From contig JAUVGH010000008.1 of the NCBI GenBank assembly GCA_030593885.1, positions 1-57,544 on the forward strand: DNA of 57,544 nucleotides, given 5' to 3'. Shown here one piece after another: positions 15,712 to 26,267 of the stretch. Source of the DNA: Methanomassiliicoccales archaeon (GTDB lineage: Archaea > Thermoplasmatota > Thermoplasmata > RBG-16-68-12 > SOIM01). Every line of letters starts with the position of its first letter. Positions within the stretch are counted from its first letter, which is position 1. Both the position numbers and the translations under genes were made by a program. Below the pieces are notes generated by a model that saw nothing but the letters and a program-made list of their open reading frames with translations, was not told the DNA's origin and made no database searches.

Positions 15712-15829
15712 CACTTGCCCCCCTCCTCCACAACCCACAGGCAGCGTTTGGGTTTCCCAGACCTGCCTGAGATATTTTTTTGTTTTCATCTGGCCATTCT
15801 CGTTAGTTTTATTACCCACCACTTGATAA

Positions 15830-17229
<1,400 letters not shown>

Positions 17230-17275
17230 TGGCAAGTTTTTTTATCCAGTTTCCCGATATGGGGCTGGTGATTGA

Positions 17276-17518
17276 ATGGGTAAGAAAGGGATGGACAGAG
17301 AAGAGGTGCATGAAGTAATCCTTGAGATAATGGAGAGACAGAAGGCGTTCGAGAAGGAGATGAAGTACCTCAAGGACAACCTGAAAGCACAGAACAACCT
17401 GTCCAAGGAGATGCTCAGGGTCCACAAGATCAACAGGGACCTCTCCAAGAAGAACACGAAACAGCTGGATGAGATCTCCAAGGACCTGAAGAAGATAGAT
17501 ACGAGATCAAAGAAGTAG
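17276..17518 (+). CDS. Small coiled-coil protein, unknown
   Basis: 80 residues, highly charged and helical throughout: heptad-like runs around EVILEIMERQKAFEKEMKYL and MLRVHKINRDLSKKNTKQL. No catalytic motif or membrane segment. A T-rich TATA-like element (TTTTTTTATCC, about 17237-17247) precedes it, so it is probably transcribed separately from pyrI. fen1 follows 55 nt later with its own TATA box. No family recognised. Confidence 0.65.
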   Translation: MGKKGMDREEVHEVILEIMERQKAFEKEMKYLKDNLKAQNNLSKEMLRVHKINRDLSKKNTKQLDEISKDLKKIDTRSKK

Positions 17519-17573
17519 CTCCTGGGCGGACAGGAGAAACCTTAAAGATTGACGGCTGGAGACCCAGACGGAC

Positions 17574-18593
17574 ATGGGAGTCAACATTTCTGACATCATA
17601 ATCGCGAAAGAGAGGAGACTCGAGGATTTCAGGAGCAGGAAGATAGCCATTGACGCGTACAACACGATCTACCAATTCCTCTCGATAATCAGACAGCCTG
17701 ATGGCACCCCGTTGATGGACAAGAGAGGAAGGGTGACATCGCATCTATCCGGCATCATATACCGCACCTCCAGCCTTCTGAGGGAAGGCATGAGCCCCGT
17801 GTTCGTGTTCGACGGCAAACCCCCCGACCTCAAGAGGCGGACCATACGGTCCAGAACAAAGGCGAGGGCAACGGCCAAGAAGGAATGGGAAAAGGCACTG
17901 GCCGAAGGGGATATGGAGAAGGCGTTCTCAAAGGCGACGCAAGCTTCGAAGTTGGAGAAGGACATGGTCACCCAGTCCAAGGAACTCTTGGCCAAGATGG
18001 GGATCCCGCACGTTCAGGCACCTGGCGAAGGAGAGGCGCAGGCAAGTCACATGTCCTCGAGGGAGGATGTTTGGGCCACGGCGTCCCAGGATTTCGATTC
18101 GCTTCTCTTTGGCTCACCCAGACTCATCAGGAACCTTACCATCACCGGCAAGAGGAAGCTACCCGGCAAGCAGGTCTTCATTGACGTCAATCCGGAAGAG
18201 ATAGAGCTGAAGATGGCCTTGAGCTCGTTGGAGATAGACAGGAAACAGCTGGTTGACCTCTCGATTCTCATAGGCACGGACTACAATCCGGGAATAAAGG
18301 GAATAGGTCCCAAGAAGGCGTTCTCGCTCATCAGAAAGCACGGGAACTTGAACACGATAATGGAAAAGGAGGGATTCGAGATAGAGAACGCGGAGGAGAT
18401 CAAAGGTATCTTCCTGCGCCCGGACGTCACGGACGATTATCAATTGGAATGGACCGATCCAGACGTGGAGGGCGTCCTGGATTTCCTGTGCGGAGGGTTC
18501 GATTTCTCGGAGAACAGGGTCAGAGGAGCGCTGAACAAGATGGTTGAGGCCAAGTCGGCGCGTCAGCAGCAAAGCCTGGACGAGTGGTTCTAG
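17574..18593 (+). CDS. fen: Flap endonuclease 1
   Basis: 339 residues. Cleaves 5' flaps in Okazaki-fragment maturation and repair. N-terminal domain with FRSRKIAIDAYNTIYQFLS, PVFVFDGKPPDLK; internal domain with PGEGEAQASHM and ATASQDFDSLLFG (metal-binding acids); helix-hairpin-helix IGTDYNPGIKGIGPKKA. The C-terminus QQSLDEWF is a PCNA-interacting (PIP) box. TATA-like CCTTAAAGA about 28 nt before the ATG suggests a leaderless mRNA. Confidence 0.96.
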   Translation: MGVNISDIIIAKERRLEDFRSRKIAIDAYNTIYQFLSIIRQPDGTPLMDKRGRVTSHLSGIIYRTSSLLREGMSPVFVFDGKPPDLKRRTIRSRTKARATAKKEWEKALAEGDMEKAFSKATQASKLEKDMVTQSKELLAKMGIPHVQAPGEGEAQASHMSSREDVWATASQDFDSLLFGSPRLIRNLTITGKRKLPGKQVFIDVNPEEIELKMALSSLEIDRKQLVDLSILIGTDYNPGIKGIGPKKAFSLIRKHGNLNTIMEKEGFEIENAEEIKGIFLRPDVTDDYQLEWTDPDVEGVLDFLCGGFDFSENRVRGALNKMVEAKSARQQQSLDEWF

Positions 18594-18660
18594 TCCGGAT
18601 TCCTGGGCGTTCTCTCAAAGAAACCTATAAGTTGAACCCACTTATCCACCTTTGAGGCCA

Positions 18661-19431
18661 ATGGAAGTGTGGGAGTCTGTAGTCAGGATAGGAATCGTCC
18701 TCTTTCTTTGCAGCGTTCTGGCCTCCATTACGTACATGAGGAAACTGCTGACCCTGACCGGCTCGGTGTCCGCGTTCGGTGTCGGGGTCCTCATCGGCGT
18801 CTTTGGGGACGTGGTCTGGCTGATCCTGCTGCTCTTCTTCCTTCTCAGCGGCTTTGCCGCCACGAGATACAAGTTCGCAACCAAAGAGGCGTGGGGGGTC
18901 CAGGAGGGAGTGAAGGGCGAAAGAAAGGGAGGGAACGTCATTGCGCACGGTCTGATCCCATCGGTCATTGCCGTGTTGGCCTTTCTGTCCAGATACTTCA
19001 ATCTGCCCCTCCTTCCAACGGACATAACCGGATTGATATTCATTTGCGCGATAAGCGTCGCAGCGGCCGATACCTTGGCCAGTGAGATCGGCATCCTTTC
19101 TGATAAGACGTACTCGATAATCTCGGGACGCAGGGTCAGTCCGGGGACGAACGGGGGCGTGTCGTGGTTCGGTCAGATGTGGGCTCTCTTCGGCGCCGTG
19201 TTCACATCCATCTTCGGCTGGTTGATACTGCACCCTTTCTCGGACACGTTGGCAGCCGGTATTTGGATAGTCTGGATCCCCATTCTTGTCGGGTTCATGG
19301 GATGTCAGGTCGACAGCGTCCTGGGGGCAACACTGGAAGAAAGAGGCGTCCTGAACAAGGACACCAACAATCTGGTGACAATAGCGATAGGGTCGATAGT
19401 CGCCATCCTACTGGCGGCGCTGGTCGCCTAG
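18661..19431 (+). CDS. DUF92 integral membrane protein (VTE6-like)
   Basis: 256 residues from the ATG giving MEVWESVVRIGIVLFL; an in-frame TTG lies three codons earlier. Six or seven membrane segments. Family features include AFGVGVLIG, FFLLSGFAATRYKF, AAADTLASEIGIL, SPGTNGGVSWFG and GFMGCQVDSVLGATLEERG. DUF92 contains plant VTE6 phytyl-phosphate kinase, so a polyprenyl-phosphate kinase role is possible in an archaeon with isoprenoid lipids, but this is only an inference. TATA-like ACCTATAAG about 33 nt upstream. It converges with glmM (4-nt overlap of stops). Confidence 0.82.
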   Translation: MEVWESVVRIGIVLFLCSVLASITYMRKLLTLTGSVSAFGVGVLIGVFGDVVWLILLLFFLLSGFAATRYKFATKEAWGVQEGVKGERKGGNVIAHGLIPSVIAVLAFLSRYFNLPLLPTDITGLIFICAISVAAADTLASEIGILSDKTYSIISGRRVSPGTNGGVSWFGQMWALFGAVFTSIFGWLILHPFSDTLAAGIWIVWIPILVGFMGCQVDSVLGATLEERGVLNKDTNNLVTIAIGSIVAILLAALVA

Positions 19432-20786
19432 GACAACCTATCCACAACACCCTGGAGCTTCTTGGAGTTCTCATCCGCAAGCGAATCTGCCCTTTCCTTG
19501 GACTTAGCTTCGGAATATACGCGGATTATCTGCTCGGTACCTGACGGACGTATGAGGACCCACTCGGATTCGCCGTAGATCTTCAGGCCGTCCGTCCTGT
19601 CAACATTGCCCTCAGAGACCAAGGCCGCCATCTCCTCCAAGGCCTTTGATTTGAGCTCATCTGGACAGCTGACCTTCGTCTTCGTGGTGAAGTACACGGG
19701 AAGTTCCATGACAAGCTGAGACAACTTCTTTCCGGACAGGGCTAGAATCTCCAAGACCTTGCCCGCCGACATGGCAGCATCCCGGCAGTACTGATGTTCT
19801 GGGAAGATCATCCCGCCGTTCTCCTCTCCACCGAACACCGCATTCCTTTGCAGCATGGTCCTGGCGACGATGGGGGCACCGACCTTCGAATAGAGTATCT
19901 CACCCCCGGCCTCAACGACCACGTCCTCCACCATGCTCGAGGAGCTTACAGGCGTGACCACAAGCCCTTTCCTTTTCTTCAACATGTAACCCGCCGTCAA
20001 TGCCAGGCTCTTGTCACCTTGTACGAAGTCCCCGTTCTCGTCGAAGAAGACGGTGCGGTCGGCGTCCCCGTCATGGGCTATCCCCAGATCAGCATTGCCT
20101 TCCTTCACAGCCTGAGAGAGACCCGTGAGATTCTCGGGCGTTGGCTCGGATGGATGCCCGGGGAACATGCCGTCTGGTTCTCCGTTCAAGACCGTGATCT
20201 CGCAACCAAGCTTGGTCAAGATGATGGGTGATGTCTCATAACCGGCCCCGTTGGCCACATCCAGAACCACCTTGAATCTCTGCTCCCTGATGGCTTCCAC
20301 GTCCAGATTCCCGATGATCCCTTCGACATATCTATCCCCCCATTGAGCGTCCGACCGGGCACCCCCGAGGGATTTCCAGTCAGCTACGGTGAAGGACTTC
20401 TCGAAGTAATGGGACTCGATCTGCTCTTCGTCCTCCCTGGCCAGTTCCAGACCGGTTGAATCGATAACTTTGATGCCGTTGAACTCGGGAGGATTGTGTG
20501 AGGCTGTGATGATGATACCCCCGTTGTATCCTCCATGCTTGACAGCAAACTGCAGGGTGGGGCTCGGTAACACGCCCAGATCCCCGACGGACACCCCAGT
20601 GGAAAGGACTCCTGCGAAAACCGCGTTCCTGAGCATATCGCTGGATATCCTCGTATCGGATGCCACGGCGATCTCACCCTTCCCGAAGAACGTCCCTATG
20701 GCCCTTCCCAGATTCGTAGCGAGTTCGATGTTCATGTCCGAGTTGGCGATCCCCCTCACACCGTTGGTTCCGAACAGTCGCGTCAT
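19428..20786 (-). CDS. glmM: Phosphoglucosamine/phosphohexose mutase
   Basis: 452 residues, alpha-D-phosphohexomutase superfamily. Catalytic serine loop TASHNPPEFNG near 95, metal loop DGDADR near 240, sugar-binding GGEENGGMIFPE near 315 and phosphate-binding RPSGTEQIIRVY near 420. The N-terminus RLFGTNGVRGIAN is typical of archaeal GlmM. It overlaps the upstream nucleotidyltransferase by 4 nt, so both probably make an activated (amino)sugar for surface glycans. Whether it prefers glucosamine-, glucose- or mannose-phosphate is not decided by sequence. Confidence 0.87.
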   Translation of the reverse strand: MTRLFGTNGVRGIANSDMNIELATNLGRAIGTFFGKGEIAVASDTRISSDMLRNAVFAGVLSTGVSVGDLGVLPSPTLQFAVKHGGYNGGIIITASHNPPEFNGIKVIDSTGLELAREDEEQIESHYFEKSFTVADWKSLGGARSDAQWGDRYVEGIIGNLDVEAIREQRFKVVLDVANGAGYETSPIILTKLGCEITVLNGEPDGMFPGHPSEPTPENLTGLSQAVKEGNADLGIAHDGDADRTVFFDENGDFVQGDKSLALTAGYMLKKRKGLVVTPVSSSSMVEDVVVEAGGEILYSKVGAPIVARTMLQRNAVFGGEENGGMIFPEHQYCRDAAMSAGKVLEILALSGKKLSQLVMELPVYFTTKTKVSCPDELKSKALEEMAALVSEGNVDRTDGLKIYGESEWVLIRPSGTEQIIRVYSEAKSKERADSLADENSKKLQGVVDRLS

Positions 20787-21805
20787 CTCATGCCCACCTT
20801 CTGGTCCACCAGGTTCGAACCTTCGTCAATCACTTCCCCATCACCGACCACGCAGCCCTTGAGAGTGGAGTTGTCACCAACGACGACGCCCTCACCTAGA
20901 ACAGAATCGGTAACACCGACGTTCTCCCCCAACCTCGCCTTGTTAAAAAGGACCGAACCAGTGATCTCCGACGTTCCGAGGTCGCAACCATTCCCAACAC
21001 TTGTGAAGGGTCCCAATCTGCCAGACCTCTTGACCGACCGAGGACCAACGAAGACCGGATCAACGACCTCCACACCATCACCTATCCGAGACGCCTCATC
21101 GATTCTGCTGCCTCCAATGTCCAGAAGGGTTCGCACGGCCTCGAGATAGGTGTCCACCTTCCCGACGTCCACCCAATGTCCATCGAACCTGTAACCGAAG
21201 AAACCGTCATCGATTATCAACGGAAAGACCTCCCTCTCCATGGACACGAACTTGCTGGGTTCCATCAGGTCCAGTATCTCGGGTTTCAGATAATAGACAC
21301 CTGCATTGATCAGGTTGGAGAAGGCTTCCTCGCGGGTGGGTTTCTCAACGAAACGGACTATCCTCTGACCTTCCTCGAGCTCCACCACACCGTAGTCCTC
21401 CGGGTGACTGGACGGAAACAGTGCTATGCTCCCCATCCCTCCCTTCTCCTCGGCGAATGATATGAACTCCTGCATGTTGATGGAAGAGATTATGTCCGCG
21501 TTAAGCACGATGAATGGTTCGTCAAGGAGGCTTTCCACATTCTTCACGGCGCCCCCTGTGCCAAGAGGATTCTCCTCTGTAACTATCTTGACCCTTGACC
21601 CTTCCCCGATCGAATCCATGTAGGACCTGAGCTCGGCGACCATGTGACCGGCGGCGAAGATGATCTCGTCCACACACTCCTTGAAGTAGTCGAGAGTGTA
21701 GTTCACCATGGGCCTGTCCAGAATGGGTATGAGCGACTTTGGCCGCGTATACGTCAACGGATGAAGTCGGGTTCCCTCTCCACCTGCCAGTATGACAGCT
21801 TTCAT
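20783..21805 (-). CDS. Sugar-1-phosphate nucleotidyltransferase with C-terminal beta-helix
   Basis: 340 residues. Nucleotide-binding signature LAGGEGTRLHPLTYTRPKS at the N-terminus, FIVLNADIIS (metal aspartate), GVYYLKPEIL and HWVDVGKVDTYLEA. The last 100 residues are hexapeptide-like repeats (left-handed beta-helix): IGDGVEVVDPVFVGP, CDLGTS, VVGDNS. It is shorter than bifunctional GlmU, so acetyltransferase activity is doubtful. First gene of the pair with glmM. Confidence 0.87.
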   Translation of the reverse strand: MKAVILAGGEGTRLHPLTYTRPKSLIPILDRPMVNYTLDYFKECVDEIIFAAGHMVAELRSYMDSIGEGSRVKIVTEENPLGTGGAVKNVESLLDEPFIVLNADIISSINMQEFISFAEEKGGMGSIALFPSSHPEDYGVVELEEGQRIVRFVEKPTREEAFSNLINAGVYYLKPEILDLMEPSKFVSMEREVFPLIIDDGFFGYRFDGHWVDVGKVDTYLEAVRTLLDIGGSRIDEASRIGDGVEVVDPVFVGPRSVKRSGRLGPFTSVGNGCDLGTSEITGSVLFNKARLGENVGVTDSVLGEGVVVGDNSTLKGCVVGDGEVIDEGSNLVDQKVGMR

Positions 21806-21852
21806 CCTAAGAGCATTATCATTGGACTAAAAGAGTTTTTGGAAGTAAGTCA

Positions 21853-22071
21853 TCAGTTTGTGGGTACTATCGTAACCACGTTGTTACCGCGCAAGACAAC
21901 CGTGCCCAGCTTCTTGACCTGTTCCTCTTTGGTCTCCTCAGTCTCCTCCAGGACGAGGTTCATGAAGTCATCGAAGCCCACGAGCTTCCCCTCCAGCGTC
22001 CTGTTGTCTTTGAGCAATAACGATATTCGCCTGTTTAGCGACTTCTCCAACACGTTCAATGGAAGAACCAT
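21853..22071 (-). CDS. LSm (Sm-like) RNA-binding protein
   Basis: 72 residues, single Sm fold. Sm1: VLEKSLNRRISLLLKDNRTLEGKLVGFDDFMNLVLEE; Sm2: GTVVLRGNNVVTI, containing the R-G-N/D RNA-binding loop. Such proteins form heptameric rings binding U-rich RNA in archaea. It stands alone on the minus strand between the nucleotidyltransferase and the EF-Tu-like gene. Confidence 0.93.
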   Translation of the reverse strand: MVLPLNVLEKSLNRRISLLLKDNRTLEGKLVGFDDFMNLVLEETEETKEEQVKKLGTVVLRGNNVVTIVPTN

Positions 22072-22193
22072 CCAACTCCCCTCTGATATACGGATGTCTA
22101 AAGAAACCGTTCAACTTAAACCTTTTGCCCTCGACGGGGATGTCGGAGCAAGGTTTTTAAGAATGCGGAATGATATCGCATCTGGTCGATTTC

Positions 22194-22451
22194 ATGGAGG
22201 AGAAAGAGAAAATCGGGATTGTGTTCAAGTATTTCGCGAAGCCGGAGGTTGCTGCAATTAGGATAGAGAGCGGTACACTGAATGTCGGCGACAAGATTTC
22301 GATCCAGGGTGCTACTACAGATTTCGAGCAGACCGTCGATTCGATGGAGATTGAAAACGAGAAGGTGGAGAGTGCTGGCGCGGGACAATCGGTTGGAATA
22401 AGGACGGCGGACAGGGTCAGACCGAACGACATCGTGTACAAGATAGTCTAG
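22194..22451 (+). CDS. EF-Tu domain II-like small protein
   Basis: 85 residues from the ATG giving MEEKEKIGIVFKYF. The pattern AAIRIESGTLNVGDKISIQG, then MEIENEKVESAGAGQSVGIRTADRVRPNDIVYKI is the beta-barrel domain II of translational GTPases without any GTPase domain. Similar standalone barrels occur in archaea; their role is not settled (translation or tRNA-related binding is an inference). TATA-like GTTTTTAAG at about 22153-22160. An ATG eight codons upstream is less well placed relative to that TATA. Confidence 0.72.
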   Translation: MEEKEKIGIVFKYFAKPEVAAIRIESGTLNVGDKISIQGATTDFEQTVDSMEIENEKVESAGAGQSVGIRTADRVRPNDIVYKIV

Positions 22452-22467
22452 TTCCGGAAGGTGGAGC

Positions 22468-23727
22468 TCAGGCAACCGCGGATGCTTTTTTAGACACTTC
22501 TATCAGTGCTGGCGATAGCTCCTCCAGATAGGTGCAGATGAGATCGTCCCTCTTCCCGATCCAATCAGCCATCATCACAACGGGCATCATGACCGTAATG
22601 AACGGGTAGTAATTCTCGTGGTCCTCGAAATCCTTGGTGACAGCGGCGATGGCCCTGCTGGACATCTGGGCTATTCGTCCGATGTGGTCCTTGTAGTCAT
22701 CGATGGTGAGCATGGGATCGTAGTTGGTCAACCTTCGGACGGAGCACATTTCGTCCTCCCTCATGGCAATGAGAGACAGGTTTGCGATACCGTCCATGAG
22801 GTCTTGTCGGATATTCACGATGTTGTTCAGATACACCACGATGATATCGTAGTAGTACCATCCCTCCAGGAAGTGCTGAAGGTCGTCCAAGTCGAAGTTC
22901 TCGTCGGTGAACGACATGTCGATGAGGTTGTATCGGGTTCCTCCGCTCACGTAGGCAGACAGCCTCTCGTGCCATCTGATGTCCTCCGATGGAGCGTAGA
23001 ACTTCCGAGCGATCCTCCTGACCTTGCCAATGTTGAATGACTCCTCCTTCTGGAACATGGTCAAAGCCTGTCCCAGGATGACCCTCTCGTCCAGGAGCTC
23101 CATCTGGTAGAAGAGGTCGACCCCGTTTGGAGAGTCCACATATAGCTTGTTGAAGCTGGAAGAGATGGTGGCTATCAGTTCGAACATGTGCATCTGTCTC
23201 TGGTTCATCTTTGGTACCAGTCTCTTCTTGAAAGCGTTCATGTCGAAATCCAGATCGGTCATGGATGCCAGAACGTGGTGGTAGATGTCCTTGGCGTCCA
23301 TGTAGGAGTAGGAGCCCTTGTCAACGAGATCGTCCAGGATGCCTGTCTGGCACTTGTAGAGCACTTTTGCGAGAATGGCCTTTCGGAGGTTCTCCTTGGA
23401 CATGTACTTTGAATATTTCTGCGAGATCATGGTTGCTCCAGCAGCGTATCTAAGGGTCTGGGACCAATCCCAGAGATCTATCGGCTCGTCCTCCAGTACG
23501 AAACCCGGTTGGCTGCTCGGTCGAAGTGTAATCGGAAGAAGACCCCCGTCACTGAGAAGCATGTCAAGGTTGTCACATGTCCCCCGGATATGCTTGGCCA
23601 GCTGCTCTGATTTGAGGCCGAAGTTGAAGCTGTCGAGAAGGTTCTCGGCGTAACTCCCGAGCCTCAGGACATTGTTGGTCAGGAAGCTGACGTCCCCTGA
23701 GCTGATACGGACTGTTGTCTTAGGCAA
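22468..23727 (-). CDS. Unknown all-alpha protein with a DDLVD motif
   Basis: About 419 residues if translation starts at the TTG at 23727 (GGGGAG seven bases upstream); the frame is open to an ATG at 23823, but that extension looks unlike the rest. The protein is helical and acidic, with repeated Met/Tyr-rich helices. LDDLVDKGSYSYMDAKD and YYDIIVVYLNNIVNIRQDL recall the aspartate-rich regions of class I isoprenoid (terpene/polyprenyl) synthases, but no convincing second motif was found, so this is a weak hint. It diverges from the DUF835 membrane protein across a 265-bp region. Confidence 0.6.
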   Translation of the reverse strand: MPKTTVRISSGDVSFLTNNVLRLGSYAENLLDSFNFGLKSEQLAKHIRGTCDNLDMLLSDGGLLPITLRPSSQPGFVLEDEPIDLWDWSQTLRYAAGATMISQKYSKYMSKENLRKAILAKVLYKCQTGILDDLVDKGSYSYMDAKDIYHHVLASMTDLDFDMNAFKKRLVPKMNQRQMHMFELIATISSSFNKLYVDSPNGVDLFYQMELLDERVILGQALTMFQKEESFNIGKVRRIARKFYAPSEDIRWHERLSAYVSGGTRYNLIDMSFTDENFDLDDLQHFLEGWYYYDIIVVYLNNIVNIRQDLMDGIANLSLIAMREDEMCSVRRLTNYDPMLTIDDYKDHIGRIAQMSSRAIAAVTKDFEDHENYYPFITVMMPVVMMADWIGKRDDLICTYLEELSPALIEVSKKASAVA

Positions 23728-23851
23728 TGAATGGGCACTCCCCGCAAATGCTAGAACGCAGAAGACGTGCCAAAATGGGAAAAAGGTTCTTCGCGGAATC
23801 TCAAAGATGATTTTTATTATCATGAACAGAAATAAATCTCGGGACCATTCT

Positions 23852-23869
23852 ATTATCTGACTGGATAAT
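23852..23869 (+). promoter_or_regulatory. Palindrome in the divergent promoter region
   Basis: ATTATC-N6-GATAAT is a perfect inverted repeat, with GATAATCA as its right side. TATA-like GTTATATAG (about 23894-23902) follows for the DUF835 gene, and TTTATTTC on the other strand may serve the gene at 22468. The half-site resembles the cluster at 9.7-15.3 kb, with different spacing. Confidence 0.45.
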
Positions 23870-23991
23870 CACATTCGATAAAGGCACCGCCACGTTATAT
23901 AGTCAGGAGACAGGATGAGTTTAGTTGCTTATCTGGAGGTAACGTCATACTAACCTACACAGCCGCCGGGATTGCCCTTGCGTTCTCGGTC

Positions 23992-26220
23992 GTGATCATA
24001 ATAGCAGTTCTAAGGCAGAAGACAATCAAAGCATTCCAGAAGAACACCCTGATCTTCTCCATCCTTCTTCTCGTATGTGCCATCATCTCGAACATCATCA
24101 TCACGGTCTCAGCCGGCCTGATAACCGAGGAGAGCTCGTTCGTCTACACCAAGAAGATCCAGGCCATGTTCGACATCTTCATGGGGATTATGATGGGGGC
24201 TTTCGTTGTTTCAATGGCTGTTCCCAAAATCGACTCTGGAAGGTCCTTGCTGAGATACTTGACAGAGAGGTTCCCGAACGCCTACTTCATGTATTGCCTG
24301 GTCATGGCCATCGGCCTTGCAGGTGTTCTCCTCACACCCGTGAACGTGGTGGTTCAGACCGACGGGACATATTACTTCGAATTCCCTGAATGGTTCCTGT
24401 TCGCCCTGTTCATGGTCGTCCTGGCGGTGATCATCTTCATACCAGTGAAGATGAGGACTTACCTGAAAAAGGCCAGGCCCCACAAGCACATCGTCCAGGA
24501 GGCCTACATGATCACGCTGGCCGTCATAGGATACGCACTCGGAGAGATGTTCTTCGAGATCATCCTTCCCAGCCTTTCTATCGACATGCGGTCTATCGGC
24601 TTCGTGATCCAGATCTCACTCGTTGGTATGATAGCATACGCGATAAGGGACAAGACCTTCCTCCAGGACCTCCTCATCCCGGTCACAGAGGCGGACCTTC
24701 AGACCAAGAAGACGTACGATCTGCCAGGAGGGTACAGCTACCTGGTGGAGGAGCAGACGCCGAGCCTCTGCTTCGAAGTCTTCAAGGACCTGGTCACCCA
24801 CGGTAACCAGGGCTTGTGCATCACAAGGACGATGCCAGAGAAGGTAAGAAGTCAGTATGGTCTGGAAAAGACGCCCATAATCTGGTTGACAAGGGTCGCT
24901 GACAGCCCGGATACCGTAAGACCATACCCCGTTGGCAAGATCTCCGAGACCGTTCAGCTGTTCATATCGGCCGGTAGGAAAACGGTCGTTCTACTGGACG
25001 GTGTGGAGTACCTGATCCTTCATAACGATTTCAAGACCGTTCTGACGTCGTTGCAGGACCTGAATGAATACATCGCTCAGAACGATTCGATACTCATATT
25101 GCCTGTGGATCCAGAGGCAATGGAGCCCAAACAGTTCGCCCTTCTCAGGAGGGACTTGAGAATGATTGAGAAGCCACCTAGGTTGCGAGCGCCCGAGGAA
25201 TCGGAAGAACCTGCCACAGAAGATGAGGAAACAGAAACCTTTGAGGTGGTGGGAGGAAGAGAGAAAGCGGAAGTGTCGGAAGGAGGAGGACACAGACAGG
25301 GGCTGATGCTCCTTGTCTGCTCTGCTCTTGCCTTCAGCCTGGTTGCCACATCCTCGTCGGTGGTCCTCGCGAGAATGTCCGAGCCGCACTTCTCCGAAGG
25401 AGATTCGTGGACGTATTCGGCAGAGATGACCGAGCAGTCCACGATCGACATGATCGGTACGATTGGCATGGAGATACTGGGGGAGAACACGATCCATGTC
25501 GGATCCAGTAGCTACAGCGTTATTGAGAACCAGGTCAGCGGAGAGGGAACATTCTCAGGAACGTTGTTAGATATGCCCGTTCAGGGCGACTGGTCGATGA
25601 CCGGTACCGAGTACTGGGACACTCAAAGTAACGAGAGGGTCGGCACGTCAGTGATCTCCGAGATGGATGGGACCGTGAACACTGGTATGGGTCTTGCGAA
25701 CCTGACCATATCTTCCACGATAACTATTGAAACTGAAATCGTCTCGGACGGCTGGCAGCATCCTATCGATGTGGGGCAGACCGGGACCGTGCAAGTCAAC
25801 CTGTCCTATAACCTGACAGTTCTGATAGAGATCGAGGGCATGGGACCGATGGCCATCTATGATGATGTCCAGGCTCCGTCAATGATCAATTACGAGTGCA
25901 CAGAGAAGACGACGATAACAGTGGAGGCCGGCACATATGAGGTCTATGTGGTCGAAATCACGAACGGGGATGGCAGCAAGGAGATCAACTTCCACCTCCC
26001 GGAAGCAGGTGCTGGCGCATGGATCGAACGCTATGACCCATCCGGCGAGAAGATCGGGGATTACACTCTGAAGAGCTTTGCATACAGAGGCGCGGATGAG
26101 CCTGCACCCACATATCTTGGACTTGCATTGGAATACTGGATTCTCATAGCTGTGGCCGGCATCACCATAGGCATTCTGTCAATAGCATGGTTCCTGCTGA
26201 AGAGGAAGGATGAAGCATAG
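23992..26220 (+). CDS. Membrane DUF835 protein with extracytoplasmic domain
   Basis: 742 residues from the GTG. Residues 1-220 are seven-transmembrane-like. Residues about 240-390 are a DUF835 domain (LPGGYSYLVEEQTP, LCITRTMPEKVR, VVLLDGVEYLILHNDF). Then come an acidic linker, a membrane segment (LMLLVCSALAFSLVATS, near 435), an exported beta-rich domain of about 270 residues, and a C-terminal anchor (WILIAVAGITIGILSIAWFL). GGAGGT at 23935-23940 lies 6 nt before an in-frame ATA at 23947, which would add 15 hydrophobic residues to the first helix; the true start may be this ATA. Possibly a surface sensor signalling through DUF835 (inference). Confidence 0.75.
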   Translation: MIIIAVLRQKTIKAFQKNTLIFSILLLVCAIISNIIITVSAGLITEESSFVYTKKIQAMFDIFMGIMMGAFVVSMAVPKIDSGRSLLRYLTERFPNAYFMYCLVMAIGLAGVLLTPVNVVVQTDGTYYFEFPEWFLFALFMVVLAVIIFIPVKMRTYLKKARPHKHIVQEAYMITLAVIGYALGEMFFEIILPSLSIDMRSIGFVIQISLVGMIAYAIRDKTFLQDLLIPVTEADLQTKKTYDLPGGYSYLVEEQTPSLCFEVFKDLVTHGNQGLCITRTMPEKVRSQYGLEKTPIIWLTRVADSPDTVRPYPVGKISETVQLFISAGRKTVVLLDGVEYLILHNDFKTVLTSLQDLNEYIAQNDSILILPVDPEAMEPKQFALLRRDLRMIEKPPRLRAPEESEEPATEDEETETFEVVGGREKAEVSEGGGHRQGLMLLVCSALAFSLVATSSSVVLARMSEPHFSEGDSWTYSAEMTEQSTIDMIGTIGMEILGENTIHVGSSSYSVIENQVSGEGTFSGTLLDMPVQGDWSMTGTEYWDTQSNERVGTSVISEMDGTVNTGMGLANLTISSTITIETEIVSDGWQHPIDVGQTGTVQVNLSYNLTVLIEIEGMGPMAIYDDVQAPSMINYECTEKTTITVEAGTYEVYVVEITNGDGSKEINFHLPEAGAGAWIERYDPSGEKIGDYTLKSFAYRGADEPAPTYLGLALEYWILIAVAGITIGILSIAWFLLKRKDEA

Positions 26221-26267
26221 GTCAGGCTGTCCATTACAGGTTCTTCGTCTGTTCTCAACACCTGAGG

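Noticed and set aside
17691-17706. GATAATCA inside fen1, and GATAATC inside purP (about 2285)
   Set aside because: Both are in coding sequence without a nearby TATA box, so they are probably chance matches; they also warn that the half-site alone is not specific.
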